A DNA stretch of 64,000 nucleotides. Source: CAIOYC01 sp964243985 (GTDB lineage Bacteria; Pseudomonadota; Alphaproteobacteria; Caulobacterales; Caulobacteraceae). Shown here one piece after another: positions 7,901 through 18,300 of the stretch. The stretch is from assembly GCA_964243985.1 (NCBI GenBank), contig CAXTHJ010000001.1, forward strand, positions 62,001 to 126,000, read 5' to 3'. The stretch's first letter is position 1, and the number at the start of each line of letters is the position of its first letter. The notes under the pieces were generated by a model. That model ran no database searches. It was not told the DNA's origin and was given only the letters and a program-made list of their open reading frames with translations. A program made the translations under genes and the position numbers.

Positions 7901-10402
7901 ATGCGTTTTCTGGAATCGAGGGTGGACGATGTTTCCCGCCTAACGCCTTTCGAGGGCGTGAAAGCTGGTTTGGACGCAGGCGGCGCAGAAATCTTCGAGG
8001 CCGAAGGCGACGATCCGCGGATGATTTGGCGGCCAGGACGTATCGATCGCGAGGCCATGAGTACGCAAAATGCGGTGCGTGTCCGCGTTGAAATGGTCGC
8101 CGTTGAAGGACGGCTGCGAGAGCCTTGCGTGTATTTCGACTGGGGCGACGGCTTCAATGAAGAGACCCGTCGGCCGCTCAGCCGAGTCAGCGGCGACGCT
8201 TATTCCGCCATCGGCCACTCCAACGCCGGCGCCTGTCGAGGCGTTAGGTTCGATCCCAGCGCCGGACCTTGTCAGTTTCGCCTGCTGAGTTTTTCAGTGG
8301 AAGGGGTTGGCGCGACGGCCGTCAAAACGGCGCGTCTGTCGCTTGCGCGACGCCTGGCGCGGCGGGCTCTGCGTCGAACTCCGGATGGGGTGCAACGGGC
8401 GCTTCGTCGGACAAAGGCGATCTTGCTGGATCGAGCAGGCCCCGCTGGCGGCGCATCCCGCATGGTGCGCCGACTTTTGAATGTATCGAGCGCCGATCCA
8501 TGGCGCGGCGCCTATCTCAAGCAATTTCAGGCGGCGCAAAATGTGCGCAGTCCTTACTTCGCCGCCCCGCCATTGGAGCCGCCGCGCCGAGCCGACAACG
8601 GGGCGAAAGTGTTGGCCTTCTATCTTCCGCAATATCACCCTATTCCGGAAAATGACGCCTGGTGGGGCAAAGGCTTTACCGAGTGGGCCAATGTTGGAAA
8701 GGCTACGCCGCAATTTGTGGATCATTTGCAGCCGCGGTTGCCGGCTGATCTTGGCTACTACGACTTGCGAGTTCCCGAGGTGCAGCGGGCCCAGGCGAGC
8801 CTGGCCAAGCGTTCGGGCGTCGACGCCTTTTGCTTCCACTACTACTGGTTCGCCGGTCGCCGCATTCTTGAGAAGCCGCTCGATAGTTTCGTAGCCGATC
8901 CAAACATCGACCTGCCGTTCGCGCTGTGCTGGGCCAACGAGAATTGGACCCGGCGTTGGGACGGGCTGGAGCAGGATGTCCTCCTCGCGCAACGGCATTC
9001 GCCGGAAGACGATCTGGCGGTTTTTGCGGATATGGCGCGGTATATGCGCAGTCCGCGATATTTCCGGATCGCCGGCAAACCGCTTCTAATTATCTATCGG
9101 CCCGATACGCTTCCAGAACCGGGCGAGACGTTGAAGCGTTGGCGAAGTGTGGCGCTAAAGGCAGGCCTTGGCGAGCTTTTCATTCTCTGTACGGACGCCT
9201 TTGGGTTTGCGGACTACGACCGTTATGGTTTTGATGGTCTTGTGGAGTTCCCGCCCCACGCGATCAGCACCGGAGAGATCACTCATCGCGTGCAGCGCTT
9301 AAATCCTGCCTATGCCGGCCGGGTCTACGATTACGAGACGCTCGTTACGGCCAAGGAAGAAGAACTTTCGATAGCCGAAGACCCACGGCGATTTCCGGGC
9401 GTGATGCCGGCGTGGGACAACGAAGCGCGCAAACCCGGTGCAGGAAACGTGTTCCACGGCGCCGCGCCGGAGCTATTCTATCGCTGGATGTCCAGCGCCC
9501 TCGATTGTTCGCGGCGCGTGGCTGAGCCGGAGGAAAGACTCGTCGTTATCAATGCTTGGAACGAATGGGCGGAGGGCGCTTACCTGGAACCTGACCGCTG
9601 GTTTGGGCATGGCTTCGCCCAGGCGCTGCGGGCGGCGTTGGAGGCCTCGGCGCCCAGAATTGACGCAGCGCACCCGGCGGTAGCGCTGTCCAAGAGCTTT
9701 CCCAAAACAAAGGACGTGGTGGTTCTCTTACACGTCTACTATTCGGACTTGATCGACCAATTCAGAAACAGCCTCCAGCCGATTTTGGATTTGGCTGACA
9801 TCGGTATTTCGTTTCCCGATAGTTGGTCGCCGGGCGAGGTTGATCGGTTGGCCGCCGCTTTCCCGACAGCCGTGCTCACGCCTTGTCCCAACAGAGGGCG
9901 TGATGTGGCGCCCTTCCTGGTGCTTTTGCGGGAAATCCGGCCCAAAGCCTACTCGATGTTCGTGAAATTGCATTCCAAGCGATCGCCACATCTCGCCGAC
10001 GGGGACGTCTACCGCGAAGACTTATTCGAACAGCTTGCGGGTAGGAAAGCGGTCGAGCGCGCGCTTGGCCTATTTGCTGAAGACGCGAAACTGGGTCTCT
10101 TGGCGTCGTCTAAATCGGAGAGACGGCTCGACGAGCCGGGCGTCATGTATAACAACGCCGTTAGCCTTGCTTATTTGAGTAAGCAGCTCAATTTTTCTTT
10201 CAACGAGAAGACCTCTTTTCCAGGAGGAACTATGTTTTGGGGCAGAACCGCAGCGTTTCAACCGCTTGGCGGCGACCAGACCGCCAACCTGCCCTTCGAG
10301 ATCGAAATGGGCCGCATCGATGGGACATTGGCGCACGCTTTTGAGCGCGCGATGGGAGCCCTCGTTGAAGCGGCCGGATATTCCAGTCGGTACGCGCTTT
10401 AG
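7901..10402 (+). CDS. WbsX-RgpF fusion (glycan assembly enzyme)
   Basis: An 833-residue three-part protein. Residues 1-150 form a beta-rich N-terminal domain with no recognised family. Residues about 230-600 are WbsX/GH99-like: LAFYLPQYHPIPENDAWWGK, GFTEWANV, CWANENWTRRWDG, and INAWNEWAEGAYLEPD near the end. Residues about 605-830 are RgpF-like (rhamnan synthesis F): VVLLHVYYSDL, CPNRGRDVAPFL and MFVKLHSKRS. Both families occur in O-antigen and rhamnan loci and are thought to be glycosyltransferases or glycan-processing enzymes. The start at 7901 is the first ATG; no strong ribosome site is seen. Confidence 0.85.
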   Translation: MRFLESRVDDVSRLTPFEGVKAGLDAGGAEIFEAEGDDPRMIWRPGRIDREAMSTQNAVRVRVEMVAVEGRLREPCVYFDWGDGFNEETRRPLSRVSGDAYSAIGHSNAGACRGVRFDPSAGPCQFRLLSFSVEGVGATAVKTARLSLARRLARRALRRTPDGVQRALRRTKAILLDRAGPAGGASRMVRRLLNVSSADPWRGAYLKQFQAAQNVRSPYFAAPPLEPPRRADNGAKVLAFYLPQYHPIPENDAWWGKGFTEWANVGKATPQFVDHLQPRLPADLGYYDLRVPEVQRAQASLAKRSGVDAFCFHYYWFAGRRILEKPLDSFVADPNIDLPFALCWANENWTRRWDGLEQDVLLAQRHSPEDDLAVFADMARYMRSPRYFRIAGKPLLIIYRPDTLPEPGETLKRWRSVALKAGLGELFILCTDAFGFADYDRYGFDGLVEFPPHAISTGEITHRVQRLNPAYAGRVYDYETLVTAKEEELSIAEDPRRFPGVMPAWDNEARKPGAGNVFHGAAPELFYRWMSSALDCSRRVAEPEERLVVINAWNEWAEGAYLEPDRWFGHGFAQALRAALEASAPRIDAAHPAVALSKSFPKTKDVVVLLHVYYSDLIDQFRNSLQPILDLADIGISFPDSWSPGEVDRLAAAFPTAVLTPCPNRGRDVAPFLVLLREIRPKAYSMFVKLHSKRSPHLADGDVYREDLFEQLAGRKAVERALGLFAEDAKLGLLASSKSERRLDEPGVMYNNAVSLAYLSKQLNFSFNEKTSFPGGTMFWGRTAAFQPLGGDQTANLPFEIEMGRIDGTLAHAFERAMGALVEAAGYSSRYAL

Positions 10403-10439
10403 CTATCCTACGCAGGCGTCAATCTTAAAGTAGAAGAGG

Positions 10440-11000
10440 GTGAAACCTTTGCGCATAACTGAATTGGCTATCAAGAATGTCCTTCTGGTTCAGGCTGTAA
10501 AGCATGGCGATGAGCGAGGATTCTTTTCTGAAACTTTTCGGAAGGCGGCTTTTGAAGAGGCGGGCTTCTCTGGCGATTTTGTGCAGGACAATCAATCTTT
10601 TTCGACGACGCAGTTCACCTTGCGCGGGCTGCATTTTCAGCTCGCGCCACACGCACAGGATAAACTCATACGCGTAACCCGCGGCGCCATCTTGGACGTT
10701 GCGGTCGATATTCGACCGGCCTCGCAAAGCTACGGAAAGCACGTTGCTGTTGAGCTATCCGCCGATAATTGGACACAGCTCCTCGTGCCAAAGGGATTCG
10801 CCCACGGCTTTCAGACGCTGACCGAGGAGTGTGAGGTTCAATATAAAGTTACGGACTACTATACCCCGGCTGCAGAGCGTGGATTGGTTTGGAATGATCC
10901 TGCGCTCCCTATCGAGTGGGCGGAAACGCGAGCGGACAAAGTGACCGTTAACGCCCGCGACGCTGCATGGCCATGCTTGGCGGACCTTTCGCTGACCTAA
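10440..11000 (+). CDS. rfbC: dTDP-4-dehydrorhamnose 3,5-epimerase
   Basis: A 186-residue RmlC-type cupin of standard length. It shows DERGFFSETFR, the catalytic His in LRGLHFQ, the second motif LVPKGFAHGFQTL, and YKVTDYYTPAAERG. It epimerises C3 and C5 of the 4-keto sugar before RfbD reduction. The start is GTG at 10440, preceded by AGAAGAGG. It converges with rfbA, and only 30 bases separate the stops with no terminator hairpin seen. Confidence 0.94.
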   Translation: MKPLRITELAIKNVLLVQAVKHGDERGFFSETFRKAAFEEAGFSGDFVQDNQSFSTTQFTLRGLHFQLAPHAQDKLIRVTRGAILDVAVDIRPASQSYGKHVAVELSADNWTQLLVPKGFAHGFQTLTEECEVQYKVTDYYTPAAERGLVWNDPALPIEWAETRADKVTVNARDAAWPCLADLSLT

Positions 11001-11030
11001 AGCTTTGAGCCTTTCCGAACGCGGCGCAAT

Positions 11031-11921
11031 TCAGTTGTGATGACGGTCGGATCTGCTCTCCCGCGCGATGTCGATCAGATACCGACCGTATTCGGTTTTC
11101 GCCATAGCGCGACCGAGCCGCTCTACTTCATCAGCCGTGATCCAATTTGCGGTAAGCGCGACCTCCTCAGGACAGGCGATCTTTACGCCTTGGCGATGCT
11201 CAATGGCCTTGATGAAGTCGGACGCTTCCAAAAGCGAGTCGTGCGTTCCGGTATCGAGCCACGCATAGCCGCGTCCGAGGCGACCGACACTGAGCTTCCC
11301 CATCTCCATGTAAATGCGGTTTATGTCGGTGATCTCGATTTCACCCCTTGGGGAGGGGCGAACGCTCTTAGCAATTTCGACGATCTGCCGATCATAGAAA
11401 TAGATGCCCGTGACCGCGAAATCAGACTTGGGGACGTGGGGCTTTTCCTCCAGGGAGATGGCCTTGCCGGCTTCGTCGAACTCCACCACGCCGTACCGTT
11501 CGGGGTCTGAAACGCGGTAGGCGAAAACCATTGCGCCGTCGTCGAGCCGGGTAGCCTCCTTAAGTTGAGCCTGTAACCCGTGCCCAAAGAAGATGTTGTC
11601 TCCTAAGATAAGGCAGGCGGGTTCGCCATCCAGAAACTCCTCGCCCAGAATAAACGCGTCGGCGAGCCCTCGGGGCACTTCTTGAACCTTATAGGTGAAG
11701 TTGACGCCCCAGTCGGATCCATCGCCCAAAAGCTCTTGCAGTAGAGGCGTATCCCTTGGCGTCGAGATGATCAGAATCTCTTTGATCCCAGCCAGCATCA
11801 GGGTGCTGATCGGATAGTAGATCATGGGTTTATCGTAAATCGGCAGCAGCTGTTTACACACGGCGCGTGTTACCGGGTAAAGGCGCGTGCCGGAGCCGCC
11901 GGCGAGAACAATGCCCTTCAT
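11031..11921 (-). CDS. rfbA: Glucose-1-phosphate thymidylyltransferase
   Basis: A 296-residue RmlA of the short type. MKGIVLAGGSGTRLYP is the nucleotide-binding start, KQLLPIYDKPMIYYP the conserved second block, and LILGDNIFFGHGL the metal/sugar site. It makes dTDP-glucose from dTTP and glucose-1-P. It lies four bases after rfbB on the same strand and is clearly co-transcribed with it. Confidence 0.95.
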   Translation of the reverse strand: MKGIVLAGGSGTRLYPVTRAVCKQLLPIYDKPMIYYPISTLMLAGIKEILIISTPRDTPLLQELLGDGSDWGVNFTYKVQEVPRGLADAFILGEEFLDGEPACLILGDNIFFGHGLQAQLKEATRLDDGAMVFAYRVSDPERYGVVEFDEAGKAISLEEKPHVPKSDFAVTGIYFYDRQIVEIAKSVRPSPRGEIEITDINRIYMEMGKLSVGRLGRGYAWLDTGTHDSLLEASDFIKAIEHRQGVKIACPEEVALTANWITADEVERLGRAMAKTEYGRYLIDIARESRSDRHHN

Positions 11922-11925
11922 ACCC

Positions 11926-13005
11926 TTAAGCCTTCACAGTTTCGGATTTGGAGTCGATCAAACCAATTCGACCCCCTTTATAGCGTGCACGCAACGGGTT
12001 CCACCAAGCTTCATTATCGAGATACCAGCGAACTGTTTTCTCTAGTCCGGTTTCAAATGTCTCGTTGGCGCGCCAGCCCAATTCAGTTTCAAGCTTGGTG
12101 GCGTCGATAGCGTAACGCTGGTCGTGTCCAGGCCGGTCGGTGACAAATCGGATCAAATCCCGGCGAGGGTGCTTTTTTGGTCCTGAGAGCTTATCAACGA
12201 GATCACATATTTGCTCGACGACCTGAAGGTTGGAGCGTTCATTGCGCCCCCCGACGTTATAGGTTTGGCCGACGCGTCCGCGGCTGACGATCATATCAAG
12301 CGCCTGTGCGTGGTCCTCAACGTATAGCCAGTCGCGAATGTTGGAGCCATCTCCATAGACAGAAAGCGGAACGCCATCCAAGGCGTTCAGGATGGTCAGA
12401 GGGATGAGTTTTTCGGGAAAGTGATAAGGTCCGTAATTGTTTGAACAATTAGAAATCAGCACTGGAAATCCGTAAGTGTGAAACCAAGCGCTGGCTAAAT
12501 GGTCGGATGCGGCTTTGGAGGCCGAATAGGGCGAGCGTGGGTCGTAGGCCGTCTCCTCGGTGAAAAGGCCCTCGGCACCGAGGCTGCCGTAAACCTCGTC
12601 CGTAGACACGTGCAGGAACCGAAAAGCCACCCTTGCACCTTCGTCGAGCGTACGCCAGTACTCCAGCGCCGACTGCAACATGGTGTAGGCGCCCACCACA
12701 TTGGTGGCCACAAAGATGCCGGCGCCATTAATGGAGCGGTCGACGTGGCTTTCTGCGGCAAGATGAAAGATCGCCGTAGGCTGAAAGTCTTGAATGGCCG
12801 CTGTCACCGCGGCGCTATCGGTCACATCGGCCTTCAAGAAATGGTAGTTTTCGCGCTCCGAAACACTATCGAGGGAGGACAAGCTTGAGGCATAGGTGAG
12901 ATTATCGAGGTTTAGAACTTCGCACCCGCGGGTCACCAAGCGGCGAACGACGGCGGATCCAATAAATCCTGCTCCCCCCGTGACGATGATCCGCTCTTTG
13001 CTCAA
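11926..13005 (-). CDS. rfbB: dTDP-glucose 4,6-dehydratase
   Basis: An extended SDR of about 359 residues. It has VTGGAGFIGSAVVR, the active-site STDEVYGSLG and SPYSASKAASDH with the catalytic YxxxK, and NNYGPYHFPEKLIP. It converts dTDP-glucose to the 4-keto-6-deoxy sugar. The frame is open to an ATG at 13038. However, TTG at 13005 has a perfect AAGGAG six bases upstream and gives the usual short N-terminus before the Rossmann motif, so TTG is preferred. Confidence 0.94.
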   Translation of the reverse strand: MSKERIIVTGGAGFIGSAVVRRLVTRGCEVLNLDNLTYASSLSSLDSVSERENYHFLKADVTDSAAVTAAIQDFQPTAIFHLAAESHVDRSINGAGIFVATNVVGAYTMLQSALEYWRTLDEGARVAFRFLHVSTDEVYGSLGAEGLFTEETAYDPRSPYSASKAASDHLASAWFHTYGFPVLISNCSNNYGPYHFPEKLIPLTILNALDGVPLSVYGDGSNIRDWLYVEDHAQALDMIVSRGRVGQTYNVGGRNERSNLQVVEQICDLVDKLSGPKKHPRRDLIRFVTDRPGHDQRYAIDATKLETELGWRANETFETGLEKTVRWYLDNEAWWNPLRARYKGGRIGLIDSKSETVKA

Positions 13006-13088
13006 CCCTGTCTCCTTCCATAACTTGCAATCTCGCACAGGCTCAATGGCCAGTCCGAGCCGCTTTCATCCGCCGCAAGACGTCAAGC

Positions 13089-13316
13089 TTATTGATGGTT
13101 TGACGGTGCTGGCCCGCTTTGGCGGTCGTAGATCGCAGCGGGCGGCGAATTGGTGCTATCGGTTGAAGCGCGATTTCGCGTGGGCGATCCAGCGATCAAA
13201 ACGTAGAGGCCCCCAACCACAACAACCGCCAAGACAGCCCAAAGCACAAATTTAAGCTCGAAACGAGCCGCTTTGGTCGACGAGCCCGGCTCGAGATCGG
13301 GATTGGAGTCACTCAA
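13089..13316 (-). CDS. Small single-pass membrane protein, unknown function
   Basis: A 75-residue reading frame with a hydrophilic N-terminus and one strongly hydrophobic segment at about residues 24-42 (FVLWAVLAVVVVGGLYVLIA). The tail is Ser/Pro/Asn-rich. It starts at TTG 13316 with GAGGA about nine bases upstream and lies 83 bases before rfbB on the same strand. The composition looks like a real membrane segment rather than chance. No family is recognised. Confidence 0.4.
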   Translation of the reverse strand: MSDSNPDLEPGSSTKAARFELKFVLWAVLAVVVVGGLYVLIAGSPTRNRASTDSTNSPPAAIYDRQSGPAPSNHQ

Positions 13317-13709
13317 CGTAAACAGTCCTCAATTTCTAGCACCACAGCCGGCTTCTCTGCAGCTAGGCCGATCATACAACAAGCCATCTCGAATGGGTAA
13401 TGGCGACGCGGCGGGCATGGTGCAAGTTCGGTCTTTATAGACACACGGTTGAGGAGGTCAATTTGATCCGTCGTGACGTGCTGGAAATAGACCTTCGCCC
13501 AAGCGCCCTTTGAACCTTTTCTTCGTGTAAGGTGTGACAATCTGGCGAACGCTTAGCTGGCCATGTTCCGTCAGATTGCGTCTCTTTCCAAAGTGCTTCC
13601 CAACGCTATACCCCGCTGGTAACAGTCCGCTCGTTTGAATTTGGGCGACGGACTTGGGCGTGCCGATGCTTGCCGAGCGCCCAAACTGTGGCAGTCTGGA
13701 AGGGATTTC
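13317..13709. other. Intergenic, probable divergent promoter region
   Basis: About 390 bases between the small membrane gene (minus) and wzm (plus). A 75-codon minus-strand frame (13313-13540) stops in a TTGA overlap with the small gene, but its composition gives no support for coding. No hairpin or clear promoter box was found. The AT content rises toward wzm. Confidence 0.3.
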
Positions 13710-14507
13710 ATGGAGTTTTTCGACGCCATCAAGGGCGTTTTTGACGATGTCAGAGATGGAATTCGTCTTGCGCCACTGTGGTGGAAGCTTGGACTTGAGC
13801 AAACGATCGCCCGATATCGGCGAACGGTCTTAGGCCCATTTTGGGTGGCGAGTTCTACAGTTGCGACGGGTTTGGCCTTGTCGGTTGTGTTTGGCACAAT
13901 CTTTGGGGGGAATTGGAGAGGCAATTTCCCCTTCATTCTATCTGGCGTATTAAGTTTCCAACTTGCATCAGGCCTTTTAAGCGACGGTGCGCAAACATTC
14001 ATGAATGCGTCGGGGCTGATGCAGGTTAGGAAGCTGCCGCTTAGCTTCCATTCATTCTTAATGTGCGACAAGCAGCTTATTAACTTTGCCCACCAAATCG
14101 CTGCATTTTGGCTTGTAACACTATGTTTTGGCTTATTCCCTGTACCACATTGGAGCTTATTGCTGACATTCCCGCTCGTGTTCTGCGTCGGTTTCTGTTT
14201 TTCGTTTCCGTTGGGAATGGTTTCCACCCGCTTTAGAGATGTAAATTATTTGATCGGCTTTATCTTAACCGGGATGTTCATGTTAACGCCCGTCTTCTGG
14301 CGCCGTTCACAAATACCGTTAAAGCTGAAATGGGTCGTTGATTATAATCCTTTGGCCCACATGGTTGAAGTGTTACGCCAGCCCTTCTTGGGCCACCCGC
14401 CGCCACTTGATGACCTACAGGGCGTGATTGTTACGCTGTTCATCGCGATAATCCTCGCCGTCTTCAGTTTAGCGATGTTTCGCAAGCGTGTTGTTTTCTG
14501 GCTGTAG
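13710..14507 (+). CDS. wzm: ABC-2 polysaccharide exporter permease (Wzm/KpsM type)
   Basis: About 265 residues with six hydrophobic segments. LEQTIARYRRTVLGPFW is the amphipathic entry typical of polysaccharide ABC permeases, and the end is YNPLAHMVEVLRQPFLGH followed by a last helix and RKRVVFWL. It moves undecaprenyl-linked or lipid-linked glycan across the inner membrane with the ATPase encoded 9 bases downstream. The start chosen is ATG 13710, which has GGAAGGGA just upstream. The frame is open 25 codons further but that part is basic and unlike the family. AT content is higher than in neighbouring genes. Confidence 0.88.
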   Translation: MEFFDAIKGVFDDVRDGIRLAPLWWKLGLEQTIARYRRTVLGPFWVASSTVATGLALSVVFGTIFGGNWRGNFPFILSGVLSFQLASGLLSDGAQTFMNASGLMQVRKLPLSFHSFLMCDKQLINFAHQIAAFWLVTLCFGLFPVPHWSLLLTFPLVFCVGFCFSFPLGMVSTRFRDVNYLIGFILTGMFMLTPVFWRRSQIPLKLKWVVDYNPLAHMVEVLRQPFLGHPPPLDDLQGVIVTLFIAIILAVFSLAMFRKRVVFWL

Positions 14508-14516
14508 GTTTTAACC

Positions 14517-15263
14517 ATGTCTATTTCCATTGAGGCCAACGGATTAGGTCTCGATTACCCCCTTTACAGCGTCCGCGCGCAATCGCTTAAGAGCGCGGTC
14601 CTGAACGCCACGGTCGGCGGCCTGCTGATGAAAACGCAGCAGGATATTACCGTCATTCGCGCGCTTTCAAATGTCTCCTTCGGCTTGAAAGAGGGGGATC
14701 GGCTGGCGCTTGTTGGGCACAATGGATCAGGGAAGACTTCGCTTTTGAAGGTGCTGGCGGGCGTCTACTCACCCACCATAGGCAACCTTCAGGTGTCTGG
14801 GCGTATAACGTCCATGATATCCATGAGCATTGGTCTGGATCCCGAGGCGTCTGGACTGCGCAACATCAATACGCTGTTGCTGATGCAGTCTTTATCAAAG
14901 AAGGAGATCGCGCAGAGGGTTCCGAGGATCGTCGAGTTTTCAGAACTTGGGCCTTACATCCACATGCCGTTCAAAACCTATTCTGCAGGCATGATGGCGC
15001 GACTGACCTTCGCTATAGGCACCGAAATCGAGGCGGACGTCCTTTTGATGGATGAATGGCTGAGCGCAGGTGACGCGAATTTTCGGGACAAGGCGTCCGC
15101 AAGGATCAAGGCATTTGTGGGTTCAGCCAAAATGCTGGTGTTGGGCACCCATGACTTCGATCTCGTCGAAACGGTTTGCAACAAAGTCATGGTGTTGGAT
15201 TCTGGGCGACCAGTGTTTTATGGCTCTACGGAAGATTGGGTGGCGCAAGGCCGCCTGAACTGA
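14517..15263 (+). CDS. wzt: ABC exporter ATPase (short Wzt/KpsT type)
   Basis: 248 residues. Walker A is GHNGSGKTSLLK. The degenerate signature is TYSAGMMARLTFA, typical of polysaccharide exporters. Walker B is ADVLLMDEWLSAGD, and the H-loop is GTHDFD. It lacks the C-terminal carbohydrate-binding domain of Wzt proteins that recognise a capped O-antigen, so it resembles the KpsT or cap-independent class. It pairs with the permease immediately upstream and energises export from the cytoplasmic face. Confidence 0.9.
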   Translation: MSISIEANGLGLDYPLYSVRAQSLKSAVLNATVGGLLMKTQQDITVIRALSNVSFGLKEGDRLALVGHNGSGKTSLLKVLAGVYSPTIGNLQVSGRITSMISMSIGLDPEASGLRNINTLLLMQSLSKKEIAQRVPRIVEFSELGPYIHMPFKTYSAGMMARLTFAIGTEIEADVLLMDEWLSAGDANFRDKASARIKAFVGSAKMLVLGTHDFDLVETVCNKVMVLDSGRPVFYGSTEDWVAQGRLN

Positions 15264-15305
15264 CGCGCTTAACGACACACCGCGCAGCCTGATGAGTTAG
15301 CTGAT

Positions 15306-18300
15306 TTAGGCGATGGGCTTTGTAAGGTCATCGTAGAGTTGGAGCAGTTCCGCCCCTTGTTCGTCGGCGCTGCGAAGAGGGGTCGGCGGCGGCGACTTTT
15401 GGAAATCGGACGGTCTCTCGTTCAACACTGAAAAGACTTGAAAGATCGCTTCGGGTGAAGCGACGTCGATCACCCACCCGTTAACGCCCGGTATGACATC
15501 CTCCCCCATCGCGCCGCGATCGCTGGCCACTACCCACAGCCCTGCGGCAAGCGCTTCGCGGGCGACGAGGCCAAAGCTTTCTGGCCATATGGACGGCGCC
15601 AGCAACACGTCCTGTTCGGCGTAGAATTGATCCATCGCTTCCTGGGGCGTCATGCCGACGAAACGGACAGGAGTCGATCCCCACATATCAAAGTTAGCGC
15701 CCCCGCCGGACCGATGATGGTCAACCACCGTCAGCTCCAGATTGGCGAAGTCGCCCTGTCTTAAAGCCGCTTCGACGAGGTGGTAGCCCTTGTGCATCGA
15801 TTGGCCGCCCACGTGCGCCAGCCGAACGGCGCCGGTCGAAGATGGCCGCTTTTCCGGTGTGTGGACCGACTTGATTCCATTGGGTAGAGCAGTGCACGCG
15901 ATTCCGCAGCGCCGATAAATGTCGGCGAAGCTTGACGAAACGCCAAGTACGGCCTCTGCGCTCCCTAAAAGGTTGCGAAACTCTCTGCGGCGTTTCAGGG
16001 AGTCGCCTAAGTTCACCCCCTCTGGGAAGCGCGCGGGGACAACCTCGGCCGGATCATGCAATTCGCCGCGATCATCGATGAGGAACTGATAATCGGAGAT
16101 CCACCAGGCATCGTGAACTGTGACCACATAGGGAATCTTGCGGCGACGACACTCGTTGAGCGCTGATGCGGTCAATCGCTGAGTGGCATGAAAGTGAACC
16201 AGATCGGGCCGCCAACTATCGAGCGCCCGTCCGAACATGGTTCCTGCGCTCGGGTTGAACGGGCGCCAATCCATGTTCCGTTCCGCGGGCGTGGACATAC
16301 GGAACACGGGGACGCCTTTGTAATCGTCAATCCGCAGCCGATAAGGCGTTTCTTCGGCCCTATCGCTCGTCGCAACCGCGAATTCAAATTGACCGCTAAG
16401 ATCCTGATCCAGAAAATAGTCGAGGTTATCTCTTACAACTCGGGTCGCGCCGCCGATGGTCTGGGGTGGAAAAAATACGTTGGCGATCAGAATGCGGCGC
16501 GGCGCCCCGCCGCCCTTAGCGGGCTTGCTCTGGGTCCGGCGTCCCTGAGCGGGAAGCAACGCCTCGGCCATGCGCTTTGCGTTTGCGTCCAAGCTGTAGA
16601 CGGCCGTCGCCTTTAATTTAGCCGCTCGGGCGATTGCGGACCGCCGTTGCTGATCTCTTATGAGGTCGTCCAGATGGTCAGCCCATTGCTGCGGCGATTT
16701 GGCGATGAGGACATCTTCGCCATCCTTCAGCATGGTCGTGTAAGTGGCCGTGTTGCTGACGATAGAAGGAATAGAAAGCGCGGCGGCCTCCAGCCACTTA
16801 ATCTCGCTTTTGCCATCGGTCACGGGCCCAGGCTTCAATACAGCCAGGTTGATGTCGGCCTCCGCGAGAACAGACCAATAGGCTTGAGCGTCGGGTAGGA
16901 AGGCTACGCGGGTAATACGGTCCTTGAAGGCGTCGAAACGCTCGTCGAGCGCCAGGAAGCCGACGATCATCAAGCGGACATTCGGGCGCCGCGTGAACGC
17001 TTGGATAATCGCGTTTCCGGCGAGTTCAAGAAAGTCAGCGTTATGGGCCTTAGTTCCAGACCCGTAGAAAACAACCAGATCATCGTCGCGGCGCAGGCGG
17101 GCGTTTCGTCCACCCTTAAGTTTTTTGCTGCGGCTATCTAATCCATTTACGACGACAAAGACCTCGCCGGTGCGGACAACCGGCGCCATATGCTGGGCCA
17201 GGGCCTTCGTGGAACTGATGCCGTAATCACACCGACGCATGGCGTCTCGGAACAACGGAACGCCAAACAGCAATCCCGCATATTCTTCCTTGCTGACGCT
17301 GCCTCCGTAACTCTCAATAGGATCGGGATATTCCTGTCCAAAAATGAGATCGTCGATTTCATAGTAGGTGGGCACGCCCAGCTTCCGGGCCGTTTCGATC
17401 GCCCTCGTCACGGGCGGAAAAGCGGGCAGACGATAGAAGATCGCCGCCGCCGCTCCGGGCAACGCCGCCATGAACGCCTCTACATTCTGCGCGCTAAATA
17501 TCTCGAATTTGGCGCCCATGAGCTTCAGGATTTCAGCCTTCTGCTGCACCCGGTAATGCGTGCACTGCGGGAGGTCCGTGTTTGCCAAGATGACGATCTT
17601 ATCGCCCGGAAAGGCGGGAACGGGCGCACCGGTAGGATCAAGTTCTTCCCAAAGATCGTGGGCCTCCTGCACCTTCGCAGTCAAAAGCGCATCAGCTTCC
17701 GCCCGCCGATCCGACAAATATAGTTTTCGGGCTTCCGTCTCGCCCTGCTTGAAAACCGCCCCAACCACCTCGCCGGCAATGACTCTAAATTGTCGCTCCC
17801 CTCTAAAGCGGTGGGCGGAGGCTCGCACCAAGCTCGACGCCGCCGCGATATCGGCGCACTCCAAAAGTGTTTTAGCGCCATTGTAAATCGTCCAAACATT
17901 TTCATCGGAACTTTGGGCGACCGAAACATAGAGGTTGCTGGCCGGCTTCCAGTTTTCCTGTCTGAAAAGACAATCCGCAAAGGTTTGGCGCGCTTCACCG
18001 CTCAAATCCGCTAAGGCCGCCGCGCGCTGGAATAGCAGGATCGCATAGGGATCCACCCGTCCAGAGAAGAGCTTGGCGGCCGCCAGTAGAAATGTCGCTG
18101 CGTCTTGCCCGTCGACGAGAGGCGGGAGGACGGTCGGCGCTTTGTTGCGCACGAACTGCTCCAAAGCGCTCCATCGAGTGGGGTTGGGCATGCGTTGATG
18201 GTGGGCGTAACTTAGCCAGTCGAAGGCGCGAGGATAATGATCAAGCTCAAGTCCAAAACGCTTCAGCCGCGCCCGCTCCGAACCCGCCTCCTTATGTTCA

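Noticed and set aside
13313..13540. 75-codon minus frame upstream of the small membrane gene
   Set aside because: No hydrophobic pattern, motif or ribosome site. The TTGA overlap with the next frame is probably chance.
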